The notes under the pieces are model-generated. The model was not told the DNA's origin. It was given only the letters and a program-made list of their open reading frames with translations, and searched no databases. Shown piece after piece: positions 20,946-33,600 of a stretch of DNA of 64,000 bases; within the stretch, counting starts at the first letter, position 1; each line of letters starts with the position of its first letter. A program made the position numbers and the translations under genes. The stretch is from Theocolax elegans (taxonomy: Eukaryota > Arthropoda > Insecta > Hymenoptera > Cerocephalidae): the NCBI GenBank assembly GCA_026168455.1, contig CM047426.1:44038307-44102306 (forward strand), given 5' to 3'.

Positions 20946-22664
20946 GCAGGTTGGCAATTCAGAAACTTTTAATGGACTATTTCATTTCTAAAATCTCGGT
21001 AGTCTAAAGGTTAAAATGTAAAGTTTCCAAACCGAAAATATAAAAATGTGATTTGTGCTAATAGTACTTTGAGTAATAAATACCAAATACACTATAATTT
21101 TTTTCCCTTGAATGAGAATAGAGTACAATCTTGTTTCCAAAACTTTCTTTTCTAAAAAAATGGAAGGTTAAGAAAATATTCATTAGGTATAAAGGAATAG
21201 ATACATTCCTACCCAGACAGCACTTCATATTGCAGCGATATTGTTGGAATAATGTCATATTGCTACAATATTGTCAACATACATTGTCTGATTTTAGTAT
21301 TTTATTAATTAATGAACGCATTAATGAGGATAATAATTTAAGCTAAAGAATTGTTGTATTGTCTTATGTTTTGACGAAAATTCGTACTATATTTCGAATT
21401 ACCTATAACCAAATTTTTTAATTCTTTTGGATATGTGGGTGAAAATTATCTAACGTGCACAATTGTGTAATAGTGAAATATATCCCATTATATCATATAT
21501 AAAATTACGAATAATATATTCTACGTACAATATATGTAATTTAATGTAAGTAAGCCGTGAAACTTGATAAAAGTTGATTTTATTGCCAAGTTTAAGTTGC
21601 TTAAAGTTTGAAATGTAACGTCCCCTAGCTGTAAGAAGGCCATAATCGCATATTAACTGGTGCGATTATAGGCGTATTTCTTTATTTCAAAAACGGGTTC
21701 AAAACTTAATTGTTCATTTTGATAACCACAATTAAAATCAAGTTAAAAATCTGAACATTTACTGATTTTTGAAGTGCACTGAACTTGCTGAACTTTGTAA
21801 CAAACTTATTAATAATAGCTGTGTTATGATTAATGTCTTTAAAATTAATTGTAAACATAAAACATTTTTCTGACCAGGTAAAATTGTTAAGTTTTGGTTT
21901 ACTTTAGAGGTAAAAATTTTATTTTTAATATTTCATGATGTTAAGCAAAAAATACGGGCATGTTTTTGTGGTAATTCAGCGGTTACCTTTTTTAATGTAA
22001 TTCCTCTGGTAGAGTATAATTGGAAAACTAATAAATTTTTTAAAACCAATTCATAGAGTAAATTTCAGATAAAGTAACTACATAAAAACAGTATTATTCC
22101 GATGTGGAAATTTTGAATGTTAACGTAATAAAATTTAAAAAACAATCTATGTAATCTCCCCTGGCATGTAACATCCCCTGTCCAAATTTCTTTTATAACA
22201 AATAATCGATGCTGATCATTACATGCTTTACTGTTTTGACTAAAAATAAACATTATTTCTTAACAATTGTTTTCTCCATTCAAAGGAACTATGCGAGTCC
22301 ATCAATGGAAATGGAGTAGATGTGAGCCCCAAAAAATTAATTTTAATGAAGTAAGTTGTTACGAATGTAATTTGAATAGACAATGTGAACATTATCAATT
22401 AGGGTCGATCTCGTACGAAAATAAAACTCAGAAAAAGAGTAAAATTGTTATTTAAGATAAAAGAAGTCACTACTAAAAGAAATAATAAAAATATATAATT
22501 TATATTACAAATATAAAAATTATGTTAAATTGATTATATGGAAACATTGCATATATTTTATAAATGGAAGAATTTGTTAATTAATTTTTTTTATTGTTAT
22601 TATCAATTAGGTATAGTTATATTCAATGTATACTCCATAAAATATGTTTATTAAAATTTTCTAT
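20946..22664. other. T1 interior, no gene recognised
   Basis: AT-rich sequence without supported coding regions. A 62-residue plus-strand frame at 22,267-22,455 has Cys and Trp residues (HQWKWSRCEP, CYECNLN) but no family I recognise. Confidence 0.4.
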
Positions 22665-22796
22665 CCCTATTACAAAATCTCACGTGAGAAATTTTTTATT
22701 ATTTAGCAAATTTAAACACCTCTCCAATTGAAATATCACATGAGATTTTGGCATGAAATCTCACTTGAGATCTCACGTGAGATTTTGTATTAGGGA
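22665..22796. mobile_element. Small MITE of about 130 bp
   Basis: Inverted ends CCCTATTACAAAATCTCACG (22,665) and CGTGAGATTTTGTATTAGGG (ending near 22,795) enclose an AT-rich centre with further CTCACGTGAG palindromes. It is too small to code and could fold on itself over almost its whole length. Confidence 0.6.
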
Positions 22797-23006
22797 TGTA
22801 TTCATGTTTATGTTTTATATATCAAAATATATGTAATTCCCCTGGAATGTAAAAATTAAAAATCTTCAATACGTTGAGTAAATCAACTGATCCTGTATGC
22901 CCACTGTAAACAGGTACTCTAGAAACTGTAATTGGTCCAGAGAAAACAAAAATATATAATTTTTTTCATTTTGTTTTCTTGCATATCACAACGTCAAATG
23001 TTCACG

Positions 23007-23210
23007 TTAGATGATTTTCACCCATGTAGGATTGTCAGGTAGCATTACTTTACCCATTTGACAACAACTTGAAAATAATTTATTTTTATTATATTCACAT
23101 GAAAAATGTTTTGCATGGCAATATTTACAAATTTCAGACATTGTACCTAAATAATTTTCAATTATTAAAGATTCATTAAAATAATTATTTGCTATTTTAC
23201 CATCATACAT
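23007..23210 (-). pseudogene. Helitron replicase N-terminal zinc fragment
   Basis: The minus strand reads IIENYLGTMSEICKYCHAKHF, ending FSSCCQMGKVMLP. It aligns with the N-terminal segment of H1 at 55,126-55,632 (IIENNLGYMSETCKHC, FSNCCHKGNVDLP). This Cys/His cluster is normally found ahead of the Helitron_like_N domain. Only about 65 residues remain. The orientation is opposite to H2, so it arrived through T1 or an older insertion rather than as H2's own gene. Confidence 0.7.
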
Positions 23211-23549
23211 ATTATTTTTATTTTTTTTTGTTTACTCTTAAGTTCTGCAATAACATCTAATTTTTTTTTTAAATGAGGAGTAGCATTTTCATTTATTGAC
23301 TCATTATCATGAACTTAAGTTTTTTAAAAAGAGTTAAAATAGGGTAAGGTGAGGGAATTAAAGGAGGATGGGTAGTTGACCTGGAGGTCATCCTGACCAC
23401 CTGGACATCGTCCTCGGGAAGTGACATTATTTTTTTGTTTTATAATTTTTTTGTTTAATTTCATTTTCCCTCTGCGATTACAGGCTTGGGACTGACATAT
23501 ATTGTTCATATATTTTGTTCAATATATATTGTTCATTTATTTTGAAATT

Positions 23550-23940
23550 TTGAGTGCTACTCTTTAAAGGTGCTGCTTATATGTATATTTGTAAATATTT
23601 GAATTAAGTGTGCACTTTAGATATGATTTTTTTTATTAATTAATTTATTTTTAACGCTTTGTTAAAAACTTAGCAATATTAGCGCTACGCTTTAAAGGTG
23701 CTGCTTCAATTTTTGAATTGTTCTATTGATGATTTATTTTAAAATTTTTAACGCTACTCTTTAAAGGTGCTGCTTATATGTATATTTGTAAATATTTGAA
23801 TTAAGTGTGCACTTTAGATATGATTTTCTTTATTAATTAATTTATTTTTAACGCTTTGTTAAAAACTTAGCAATATTAGCGCTACGCTTTAAAGGTGCTG
23901 CTTCAATTTTTGAATTGTTATGTTGTTGATTTATTTTTTT
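23550..23940. repeat. Two-copy tandem duplication of about 200 bp in T1
   Basis: The block starting CTACTCTTTAAAGGTGCTGC at 23,553 repeats from about 23,753, including TTAAGTGTGCACTTTAGATA and GCGCTACGCTTTAAAGG. The copies are almost identical. No coding content. Confidence 0.8.
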
Positions 23941-24349
23941 TTACCTTCGGGTCATCTGGACATCGTCTGCTGGTAAGTAGTGTACAACCCTGCTTAAATA
24001 TGCAAAAATAATTGCCACTTCCTGAAGACGATGTCCAGGTGGTCAGGGTGACCTCCGGGTCATCTGGACATCGTCTACTGGTAAGTAGTGTGCCACCCTG
24101 CTTGAATATGCAAAAAAAATTGACACTTCCTGAAGACGATGTCTAGGTGGTCAAGGTACACCCCATACCACCACCTCTTCCCCCTTCAAATTTGACCCCT
24201 TTTAAAAAAACAACTAAAAACATTAACTCCCAACACTGCGTCAAAAAACATGTGATACATCTATTTATCAAAAAATATCATCACATCGACAATTACGTCA
24301 CACAAATAGATTGCGACGTCACAGAAAGGGAGAAAGGTTTTTGATGGAA

Positions 24350-25106
24350 TTTAATTTTTATTTAACTTTAACTTTAACTTTAATTTTTTCTATTATATAT
24401 TTTTAATATTTAATTTATTTTAAAAAAAATAATAAAAAATAAATAAATAAATAAATAAATTAAAAAATAATAAATTAACTTTAATTTTATTTTTTTTTTA
24501 TATATATAGAACTTTTATCCTCCAAATGTTGAGCAATCGATAGGTGAAAATCAATCATTAATAATTATAAATAATATTTTATTTTAAATTTTTATTTAAT
24601 AAAATTTTCTATTTTTCATGATTTTTATTTTTTGACATGATCAATTTACGAGAAATTGCCCATATATACATGTAAAATCTAAATGTGCATAAATTAAAGG
24701 TTACCTAATTATCTTTTTTTATTGTATTCATACAATTGTAATTTTATTTATTTTTTCACATATAATAATTACAAAGGAAACAAGGTTGGACAACGCCATA
24801 AGAATAATAATAATAATATAAAATCAAAGAGTGTTTTAATTGAAGAATAATAAAATCCAATTATTATTGTAATTATGTGCATTAAAAAATAGACAATAAT
24901 AAATGTTAACAAATAAGTAAGATTATTATTACTTAGTATTAATATATTATATTTATCTAAACTTTGAAAATGAAAAATTAAATCTAATAACTTTATAACT
25001 TCATATGGTTTAAATGTTTTCCTAGTAATTAATATTGATACAACAAAATAAATCAAAAGTTTAAATCGACCGAGGGAGCGTTAGCGACCGAGGTATTTGT
25101 TGCTAG
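24350..25106. other. H2 3' region, AT-rich with Helitron 3' terminus
   Basis: Low-complexity AT sequence with CTTTAACTTTAACTTT near 24,365 and AATAAATAAATAAATAAAT near 24,440. The last 40 bp form the family-specific Helitron 3' end with CTAG at 25,103-25,106. No gene seen. Confidence 0.5.
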
Positions 25107-25640
25107 TGTAATAAGTAAACCACGAAAAATATGTCTGAAAATAATATTGGAAAAAATTATATAATTAAGATACTTATAAACAGATAAAGTGTGCATTTCA
25201 TGTCATAAAATATTTTCTGTAAAATATTTTTCATTCTAAAGAAATCTACGTTTTATAAAATAATGCTTTCTAAAAAAAACATCATCCCTGGCGAATAAAT
25301 AGCAACCGAACTGCAACCTTCCTGGGTTGCTGATAAATTGCTATTGTAAAAATAAAAAACAGTATTAAAAGGCTGTATAGTTACGAAACTATCATAATTT
25401 ACTACATAGTGCTTACTTAAAAATAGTTAATTATACTTTAAAATTTATCAAACAGATAACAATTTTAAAAGTGTGATTAGAAAAACACCATAAATAGAAA
25501 TATTTGTCACTTCTATTTTGATTTCAGTGCTTCCAATTGCAGAAATTTTTTACAAAGATAAATTAATAAATATATGTATAAAAATGTTTATTTAAAATAT
25601 ATTTTAAATATATCTATGGCATGGTTCAAAATATTGTAAT

Positions 25641-26730
25641 AATATAAAAATATTTGAAATAATCAATTTAAAAATCTGGAAGATTTTGGGTATACTGCTA
25701 AAACATTCAGACTAAAACATTCATTGCTAAGAAATTTTTAAGTTTTCATAATGACAAAATATAAATTAAAGGTGGATTTCATTAAACAATAGATAAAGTA
25801 AAAAAATTTATTTAACAGTTTATAAGAACAATACAAAAAAAATATCTCACTTCTGCGCTCAAGCGTACAAATTTTTAAGCGATTTTACAATGCAATGTTT
25901 TTTGTTTTTGGCATTGAAAAAATTTTGCTTCCACATACTTTAATGTAGAATTTGGTGCTCTTTCAGAATCCCTGGTCAAATAGTTGGCCATATTTAAAGG
26001 AGAAATGACAAAACCAATTTAAATACTACAAAAAACACCAACATTAATTGAAAAGAAACTTACTCCATTTTTTTCAGAATGTTATTGCAAACATAATCTG
26101 TGCTCAATATATGAATTATATATTATTATAGCTTCTTGATAAACATAAATGTCTTACCACATAGTTTATGCATGGTGGGATCGACCATCGTAAATGTATC
26201 AAAAAATTAACAAATTGTAAATTTTCATACATTTCAGGCGTTATTTGCAGATTATAAGGTAGATAAAAAATGTTTTTCACTAAAAAACTTACGGGTTTAA
26301 AGTGCAACTATTCTCTTCGCTTTTCTTCACATTTTGAGTGTACAGTCTATTTTTTGAGTATACATTATATTAGCCATAAAATTCTGAAAAAAATCGAGAA
26401 CAAATTTGTTTCTCAAATTTTGGTGTTTTTTGTTTATATTGGTCTTATCATTTTTTCTTTAAATCTGGCCAAAATTTTGACAAGGGATTCTGACAGCAGA
26501 AAATCTTACGTCAGAATGTCTAGAAGCAAAATTTTTTTTGTAACACGCATGAATTTTGCGTTTTTGCGCCCTCAAAATAGGGTCTAAAGTATCCCTTTAG
26601 CAACCGGCGGGCGCAAAAGTACTTTAGCGCTGCCGAGATTCAACAAACAACAAAACTCATAATCTTATTTGCTCTCTAGATTTAGCGCAATGGTGCATGC
26701 GTGCTTCCGCGTATGCATGTACATATATAC
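25641..26730. other. Interior of element X, left of G3
   Basis: AT-rich, no coding region recognised. A plus-strand frame at 26,270-26,587 is hydrophobic at the start and Arg/Ser-rich at the end but matches nothing I know. The stretch was contiguous with 38,013 onward before G3 inserted (ATAT duplication). Confidence 0.4.
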
Positions 26731-26734
26731 ATAT

Positions 26735-27472
26735 TGTTACGTACGTAACTTGAGATTGTGTGGGATTCAGGTTGCGGTTTGCCACCAACCGAAGCTGGTA
26801 GGCACGATTAGAGGATCGGGTTGAATGAAAAAGATGAAGTCCCTTTTACTGTTCTTTATTCTCCCTAATTTAGGAGAAAGGCCTCTGTGTGCGTGTGTGT
26901 GTATGTGTGTACGAGCTTGTCTGTTTGTGTGTCGATCGTGGGGCGTCAACGGATTTCCTCTGTTCGACCGCTTCGTCTGGACGGTGGGTCTGATCTACGA
27001 CTGCCTGGTCGGGGCGTCGGTTCTTCTCTGTCCGCCTGGTCTGGGCGATGATTTTGTTCTCCGTCCGTCTCGTGTGGGCGATGGCTTGGTTCTGCCCCGA
27101 GTTCGGCGGATCGGCTGCTCGAGGAGCGTTCCGCCTGTGGTGGGAGGCTCCTGGAGTCAGCGTTTCCTTGCTGCGTGGATTCGGGGTTTTTCCGTAGATA
27201 CTCCGTGGACAGTGCCATAATTGCTATGGTTGCAATATTGGCCTGGCAACAAATATCTATAGCTTGTTGGACGAATCGCGTCCGAGTAGCTTTCCGCGAA
27301 GGCTGCGTGGTCAGCGCGAGTCAGCGCGACGTCAACGATGTTCGCTGTCGATCGGACCGGATGCAATATGACGCTTAACTATTTATTGCGCCATCGCAAA
27401 TGGTTTTGCTGCGATAATTGAAGTATTGCGCGGTACACGTAGATCCAACATGATCTTGGATCGTACGTTACA
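26735..27472 (-). repeat. G3 3' LTR
   Basis: It begins TGTTACGTACGTAAC on the plus strand and ends TCGTACGTTACA. It matches the partner LTR except for T versus A near 27,218. A CpG-rich middle contrasts with the AT-rich surroundings. Short frames inside are not genes. Confidence 0.95.
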
Positions 27473-30400
27473 CGTCCGAAGCCGCGGCGGCGACGTCCTC
27501 GTCGTCGGTTAAGTCGTTTTGTTAAGTGTGAATAGAAAGAAAAAAATTTTTTGCATACTAATTGTGTGTATGATGTGGATGGTGTGTATTTTTGTGTGTG
27601 GGTGCATGGCCGCGTGCTATTTTACATTTGTTTTCGTAGGCCTTTCTCCTTGTCGTACAATTTTCTTTTTGTATTAATGATCTATATGTGTATGTATTTG
27701 TGTTACAAACGATTTATTTCTTGTATAATGAATTATATGTATTTGTGTTGCGTGTGAGTATTGTGAAATATGATTTTTCTTTTGATCTGAAATAAAGTGT
27801 TAACATAACATAGATATAAAGGTGTAATATCGTACATAAGGCGGAAGCCTGAGCTACGAAGCTGCTGTTTGCTTACTCGGCTTTTTGTATATCATGCATG
27901 GTAGTCATGCGGTTCGGTGACCGATGTTTCTTGAACTCGTTCGGTCAGCTGTTTTGGATTTTCGCTTACAATTATGGTGCTTTTAAGTAGTTGCTTCCAA
28001 TGAATTGAGTTTACATGAGTTTTCAAATTGGTGTTCGCGTGTCTCTTGTGTTCGCGACATTTTGGGAATGTTATTTCCAAGCCACAACTAATTATATAGA
28101 TAATCCTATGATGATCACTCCGAAGGGCTCGGGTGTGTGTTTAGAAAATACAAGAACTCGTTTTCTACTGATCAATACTTTTGGAGCGCTATTTTTGCAC
28201 TGTCTAATGTAGGGTTAATTCGGATTTATGCGAGTCGCTCTGCGCGTTGTCTGTATTAGTGAAGCAGATTCCGCGGTGTTTAGGGCCCCTTTTTTTTAGT
28301 AAGTTTTAGATTGACAGCTATACATTCATTTTGAATATTTTATTGTTTTTAAGTTAGAAGATAATTTTAGTTATTGTAATTAATTTAGTTAATTGTTTAT
28401 GGTTTCCGGTGGTTAATTGCTATTATCTGCTTGGTTTTCTTATTGATTCAAGTTGTGTTTAAAAAATAACTGAAATATAATATTTAAAAAATTTTTGAGA
28501 AATTGTAGTTATTTACCAAGTTTGTAGTTTTGATTATTTATTTATATTAATTCGTCAATGAAAGAAATGTAAACTCTTGATTAAAATATATCCAAAGTTA
28601 GTGTGCGGGCAGACAGGGTGAGGTATCGCAAGAATGAGTCAATTTCAAAAGTAACAAATCGACTATAACTCGATAACGCTTGCTTGGATCGATCCGGCAC
28701 AAAGCGCATTCGATTCCTTGATCAAAATTATAGTTTAAAAGTCCGCCACTGAATTTTCGAAAAAACGTTCCCTTTTTGAGTTTTGTGGCGCTCAAGTGCA
28801 TATTTAACTAACATTGCTATACAGAAAAATCGATAAATCTCGAAAACAACGTCGAAATTTGGAACGAAATATCATTGTCTCGATTAGTAAATTAAATAGG
28901 TATGAAAATATTTGTGTAATATAAATATTCTAATTTTCGGCGCAGGCTGAAAGGGTGAAATGTTCCAAAAATGAGCCAAAACCAAAAGTAGACAAATCGA
29001 CTATAACTCGATAACGCTTGCTTGGATCGATCCGGAACAAAGCGCATTCGATTCCTTGATCAAAATTACAGTTTAGAAGTCCTCCACCGAATTTTCGAAA
29101 AAACGCTTCCTTTTCGAGTTTTGTGGCGTTACAGTGCATCCAGTAGCTCGCGACTCGGAGCGCATGCATATGCACTGTACTATTGTGCGCGTTGGCGCGA
29201 CTTCTTTTTAGTTGTGTGAGTGCAGTTGCTCCTCGAGATTAGTGTGTGTTATTTTATGTATATATGTGTGCCGTTTTATTTGATTCGTGTGAGTGATCTC
29301 GGAGCGGAGCAGCTCTTGGCTATTGTGTGTCGCGTATATGTGTATACGTGAGCTAACGTGTTAGCATTGACACTGTGTGTCTCTTTTCCTTTTTTGTCTT
29401 CTCTTTTGGGGGGTATTCGTTGTAATTTCGTATGTTGGAGTATGTGGCCCTCTTTATTTATTTATGGTTATTGTTATGTTAAAAGTCGAAAATGTTAATT
29501 GCTATAACTTTTGATCTATGGCCTCTATTGCTCGCGGAGAGGTGTCGTATTACTCGTACAGTGAAGAATTTTCATTTTTCGAGTAAAAATTGTTATTACT
29601 ATTTGCTTTCGACTTTTTGAGTTTTTTATGTGTGGATTTGGTTTAGCGCGTGCCCGACATGTTAATTTTACTATTATAACAATTTATTTTTCAGTAGTTG
29701 CAAAATTGTACGTGTTTTTAGAAAATATTTTCGAATTTGTAGAAACAAAGTACCTATAATTTTGCAACTAAGGTTGGTGATTATTATTTTTGATAAATAA
29801 GATTTTTGAAATTTTTTATTAACAATAATTATCAAATTGTTTATATTTATGTTCTCTTATTTGGCTAGAATTTTTCTTCGATTTTGAATTATCCGTTGAA
29901 TGTGTAATTCGAAACTATATAGGTGTTTTCGTTGTGCGATCGATTTTGTTAATTAACAAATTCATATCTCGGTTTCTATCCAGACTATGATGGTGTGCTT
30001 TGGTGTAGTTTGTTAACTAAGGGTAAGGTTTCTATTTTTGCAAAAAGAAATTTTTTGTTAATTTATTTATTTATGCTATTTAATTTATTTATAAATTTGC
30101 TTATTATAACAAGGGTATATTTTTATGAGTATGGATTGTTTGGTATGCGAGCTTTATAAAACTATATGGGTGATTTGGTCGAGTGTTTATAATTGTTAAT
30201 TAACAAATTGATATCTCAGTTCCTAGTGGTTTTATGATAACCGAATTTTATTAGATTTTGTTAATTAAGGTTCCGGTTATTGTATTTCTCAACATAACGT
30301 TTTTGCGATTAATTTGTTAATGGGATTTAATTTATTTATAAATTGTTTATGACGAGAATGACCTGTTATTCTGGTTTTGGATTGTTTAGTGCATAAATTA

Positions 30401-30698
30401 TTAATCAGTTGTAAACGTCTGTGGCGCGTCCGTTAGCCGCGCTAATAGGACCGCACTACAGTTCATTGACCGTCGAATTCTTATTCGCGAGTTAGTATTC
30501 GATTGCCTTTGCCAGTTATTTATTATTAATTAGTACGATTGATGTTTGTGTATGCGTAATTATAAAATAGTGTAGTTGCGATTTATAGTAATAGTTGTGT
30601 GATTATAATTGTTGTGATGATTTGGTATTATGTGGTTAATAAAAGGAAAACTGATGCGCGCTTTGAGCGCGTCCGTTAGCCGCGGTAATATGTCTGTG
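27473..30698 (-). other. G3 long 3' non-coding region with duplicated blocks
   Basis: No frame above about 80 residues. A block of about 200 bp occurs twice (28,600-28,800 and 28,930-29,130), sharing ATAACTCGATAACGCTTGCT and ATTTTCGAAAAAACG. A second pair of about 250 bp lies at 29,930-30,170 and 30,175-30,415, sharing TTAATTAACAAAT. The motif GCGCGTCCGTTAGCCGCG occurs near 30,426 and 30,668. No integrase or env remnant is visible. It may hold packaging, export or promoter signals (inference). Confidence 0.6.
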
Positions 30699-33600
30699 CT
30701 AAAGGTCTTGAGTACCCGTCATGTTGTCTGTTGTAGTAGGTAGTGCTTGGATGTCGGGGGTTTGTTTGATGATCGGTGGTGTCCATGGTGGTTTTTCGCG
30801 CGGTGGTCTTGCATTTACTGTTAAATATTTTATCAATTTCTCGCTATTTGGTAGAGAATGCGCGGGCTTACTGTTGGCCGATGCGTCGATTTTGTTGCCT
30901 ATGTCTAGTTCCGCTTGTTGATCGATATCCGTATTATAATTTGCCTTTAGATTCTTAGGTTCCTTGGGTATTATTGCTGGGATGTCGCTCAATGCATGCT
31001 TACTGATATCGAGAATAGAGCTAGGATTCTCGAGCGTAGGTTGCGCTAAATCGTTTCTAGACGTCCCTTTTGTATCGTTCGAATGGTGTCTGGGTTCATC
31101 TGGCGTTGGCAGGATATTGACATTACTTACATCGGAAAGAATTGTTGAATCTACGAGTTTCGCGCTCGGCTCTAATTGGTTCGTTTCGACTGTTTCATGT
31201 TCTCTGCTTATTTCCCGAATATTTATACGTATACCCTTTTGTCCGTCCACCTCGTTTTCCTCGACGTCTACGATAAATCGTGAGCGTAATCCATTTAAGA
31301 ATTGATGTAATGTGTTTGTCATATTATCCGAATAACTTGTGTTAGATTCGACAATAGAGTTTCGGGTATCTGAATAACGTTCGTTCTTTTCGATCTCGGG
31401 CGCGTCGGATTGCTCATTCAGTACGTCTGTCGTTGCAGCTTCGTCTGTACGTATAATAGCAATCGGGTCTAGGTTGCTAGGGATAGCCTCATCTTCCCAG
31501 AATATTTGCGTTTGTGACACTTCGGTGCGATCTGTTGGTTGCTCGTTAATTTGAGGCGTACTGGTGGCTTGTATGCCCTTTTGTAGATTATTCTCTTTTC
31601 GCAGATATGCGAGTTTTCCGTCTGTTCTCCCTTGACTGAGTATCGGTTCGGTCTGAGTATTTTTGACCTCTGATGACCATTGAGTATATGGTTCTCGGGC
31701 CAGTGATTCGGCCAATATGGTTTCGATCCTTGCACGTTCTCGCGAGCCGAGGCGATAGGTTCCGTTCGCCTTGAGTTTTAGTTTGACGTTGGTGAGAATG
31801 CTGTCGAAAGGGCACGTATCTTTGTAATCCACGGTGTAAGTGCTAGTTTTACGTGGCGCTTGAGTAAGCCACTGTATGCGTAGTCTGCTGTCGTCGTGGT
31901 GAGCGTTTTGCAATGCTATGCATAAATAGAATCCTCCTTTGGAGTTTCTTACGGCTAGGGTTTCGCCTTTATAATACCTCAGCGAATCTTCCGGCAGTCG
32001 TTTTGCTTGTTTATGGTCGCTGTCTGAACTGTCCGTGTTGGATCTGGTGCGTTTGGGCCGTTGCGAACTTAATTCTAGTTTTAAGATTTCTACTGGTTCC
32101 TTGAAATTAATTGTTGAGTTGGTTACAGGATCTTGTGTCTCTGCTAATTCATACAACTGTGCTCGCGGGAGTTCCGGGTTTATTTCGTTTGCTGCGACGA
32201 TCGGATTTCGAGACAATGCGTCGGCGTTGCAGTTTTTCTCGCCTGGTCGGTATATGACAGTGAAGCGGTAGCCTTGAAGCGAGGCTTTCAGTCTGTTGAA
32301 CCTGAGATCCGGTTTCTTCGTTGTATGAAAATGCTTTAGCGGTTCGTGGTCGGTAATCAAAGTAAAGGCTTTCGAGTATAAATAATGGGAAAACTGGTCT
32401 TTCGCGAAAACTACTGCTAGTAATTCCTTATCGTAAGTAGAGTACCTTAATTCGCTGCCATGGAGGCACCTAGACGCATATGCGCACGGACGATCCTTTC
32501 CAAGCTCACCTTGGCTGAGAATCGCACCGATTGCGTAATCGGACGCGTCGGTAGTCACTATGAATGGTTTATCGAGATCGGGGGCGATAAGAACTGGTTC
32601 GCTGCAGAGTGAATCTTTTAACATATTAAAAGACTCCTCTTGTTCCTTTCCCCAAACAAATGGCTCGTCTTTGCGTAGAAGCTTTGAGAGCGGTTGAGCT
32701 ACTTTTGCAAAGCTTTTTATAAACCGTCTATAGTATCCTACGAAGCCTAGCCATTGCTTTACCTTTTTGGCGTTGGTTGGTGTTGGGTAGTTTCGGACTG
32801 CGACCAATTTCTTTGGGTCGGTTTTGATACTTCCTCCCCCTACTATGTGACCAAGTACGCTAGCCTCATTTTTAAGAAATTGACATTTCTTTGGTTCAAT
32901 AGTGAGGTTTGCGTCTACTAAGCGTTTAAGTACTCGTCTCAATCGTTTTCCGTGTTCTTCCAGCGTTTGAGCGTATACCATTAGATCGTCTAAATATACC
33001 TGTACTTCTCTTCCTTGAAGACCTGCTAAAGCTAGCGACATTGCCCTTGAAAAGGTTGCCGTAGCGTCGCGTAGCCCCATGGCCATGCGTTTATATTGTA
33101 AGTGCTGTTGTGCGTGGTTCCCGAGCGGTGCTGAAAACGCGGTGTAACCTGCTGAGTCGGGGTCCATTTCTATCTGGTAGTATCCGCTTTTTAAATCCAT
33201 AACTGTTATAAAATTGGCTGCTGCAAGGCTCTCTAAAATGTCGCTAGTAAACGGCAGTGGGTGGCAGCTACCTACTGTTGCTTCGTTTAGCTGCCTAAAA
33301 TCCGTAACTAATCTCCATTTTTTATTTCCTTGCGCGTCCGGTTTCTTGGGGACAATCCACATAGGCGATGAGTAGTCCGCGGTGGATGGTTCAACAACGT
33401 CTTGATCAATCAATTTTTGTATTTCTAATTCCATTTGTTCTCTTAGCGCGGGTGGGTATCTGTATCTTTTTGCTTTTATTGGTTTATTGGTAGAGAGCTG
33501 TATTTTATGCGTTACCAAATGAGTGGCCGGGAGCGGTTCTCCTTCAAGGCCGAATGCTGCGGGAAATTCGTTTATGATTTCTCTTTTGTGTTCCATCTCT

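Larger units (their letters stand above)
20219..24349. mobile_element. TIR element T1 inside Helitron H2
   Basis: TTCCATCAAAAACC at 20,219 and its inverted copy ending at 24,349 open long inverted ends of at least 400 bp. Both share a GACGTCA motif, an AT stretch, and then arrays of a 108-bp repeat. The interior (about 20,950-23,930) has no transposase. It carries a small MITE, a fragment of Helitron replicase and a 200-bp tandem duplication. No convincing target duplication is visible, so the superfamily is unknown. Confidence 0.6.
20194..25106 (+). mobile_element. Non-autonomous Helitron H2
   Basis: It begins with TC after a host A (TCTTCTATATATTATATT at 20,194) and ends with CTAG before a host T (25,103-25,106). 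The start resembles the 5' end of Helitron H1 (TCTTATATTATATTAAAG). The last 40 bp (GAGCGTTAGCGA, CGAGGTAT, TGTTGCTAG) match H1's 3' end, so both belong to one family. It interrupts element X: the inverted partner of X at 39,440-39,470 runs through without it, apart from about 10 bp at the joint. I see no clear 3' hairpin. Most of its length is the nested TIR element T1. Confidence 0.7.

Noticed and set aside
24769..25056. Membrane protein of 95 residues on the minus strand
   Set aside because: Hydrophobicity follows from AT-rich sequence; it sits in the Helitron 3' region without any similarity.
26825..27220. Frames in the G3 LTRs (also at 37,361-37,798)
   Set aside because: Present identically in both LTRs, overlapping frames on both strands, no recognised domain; they reflect the GC-rich LTR.
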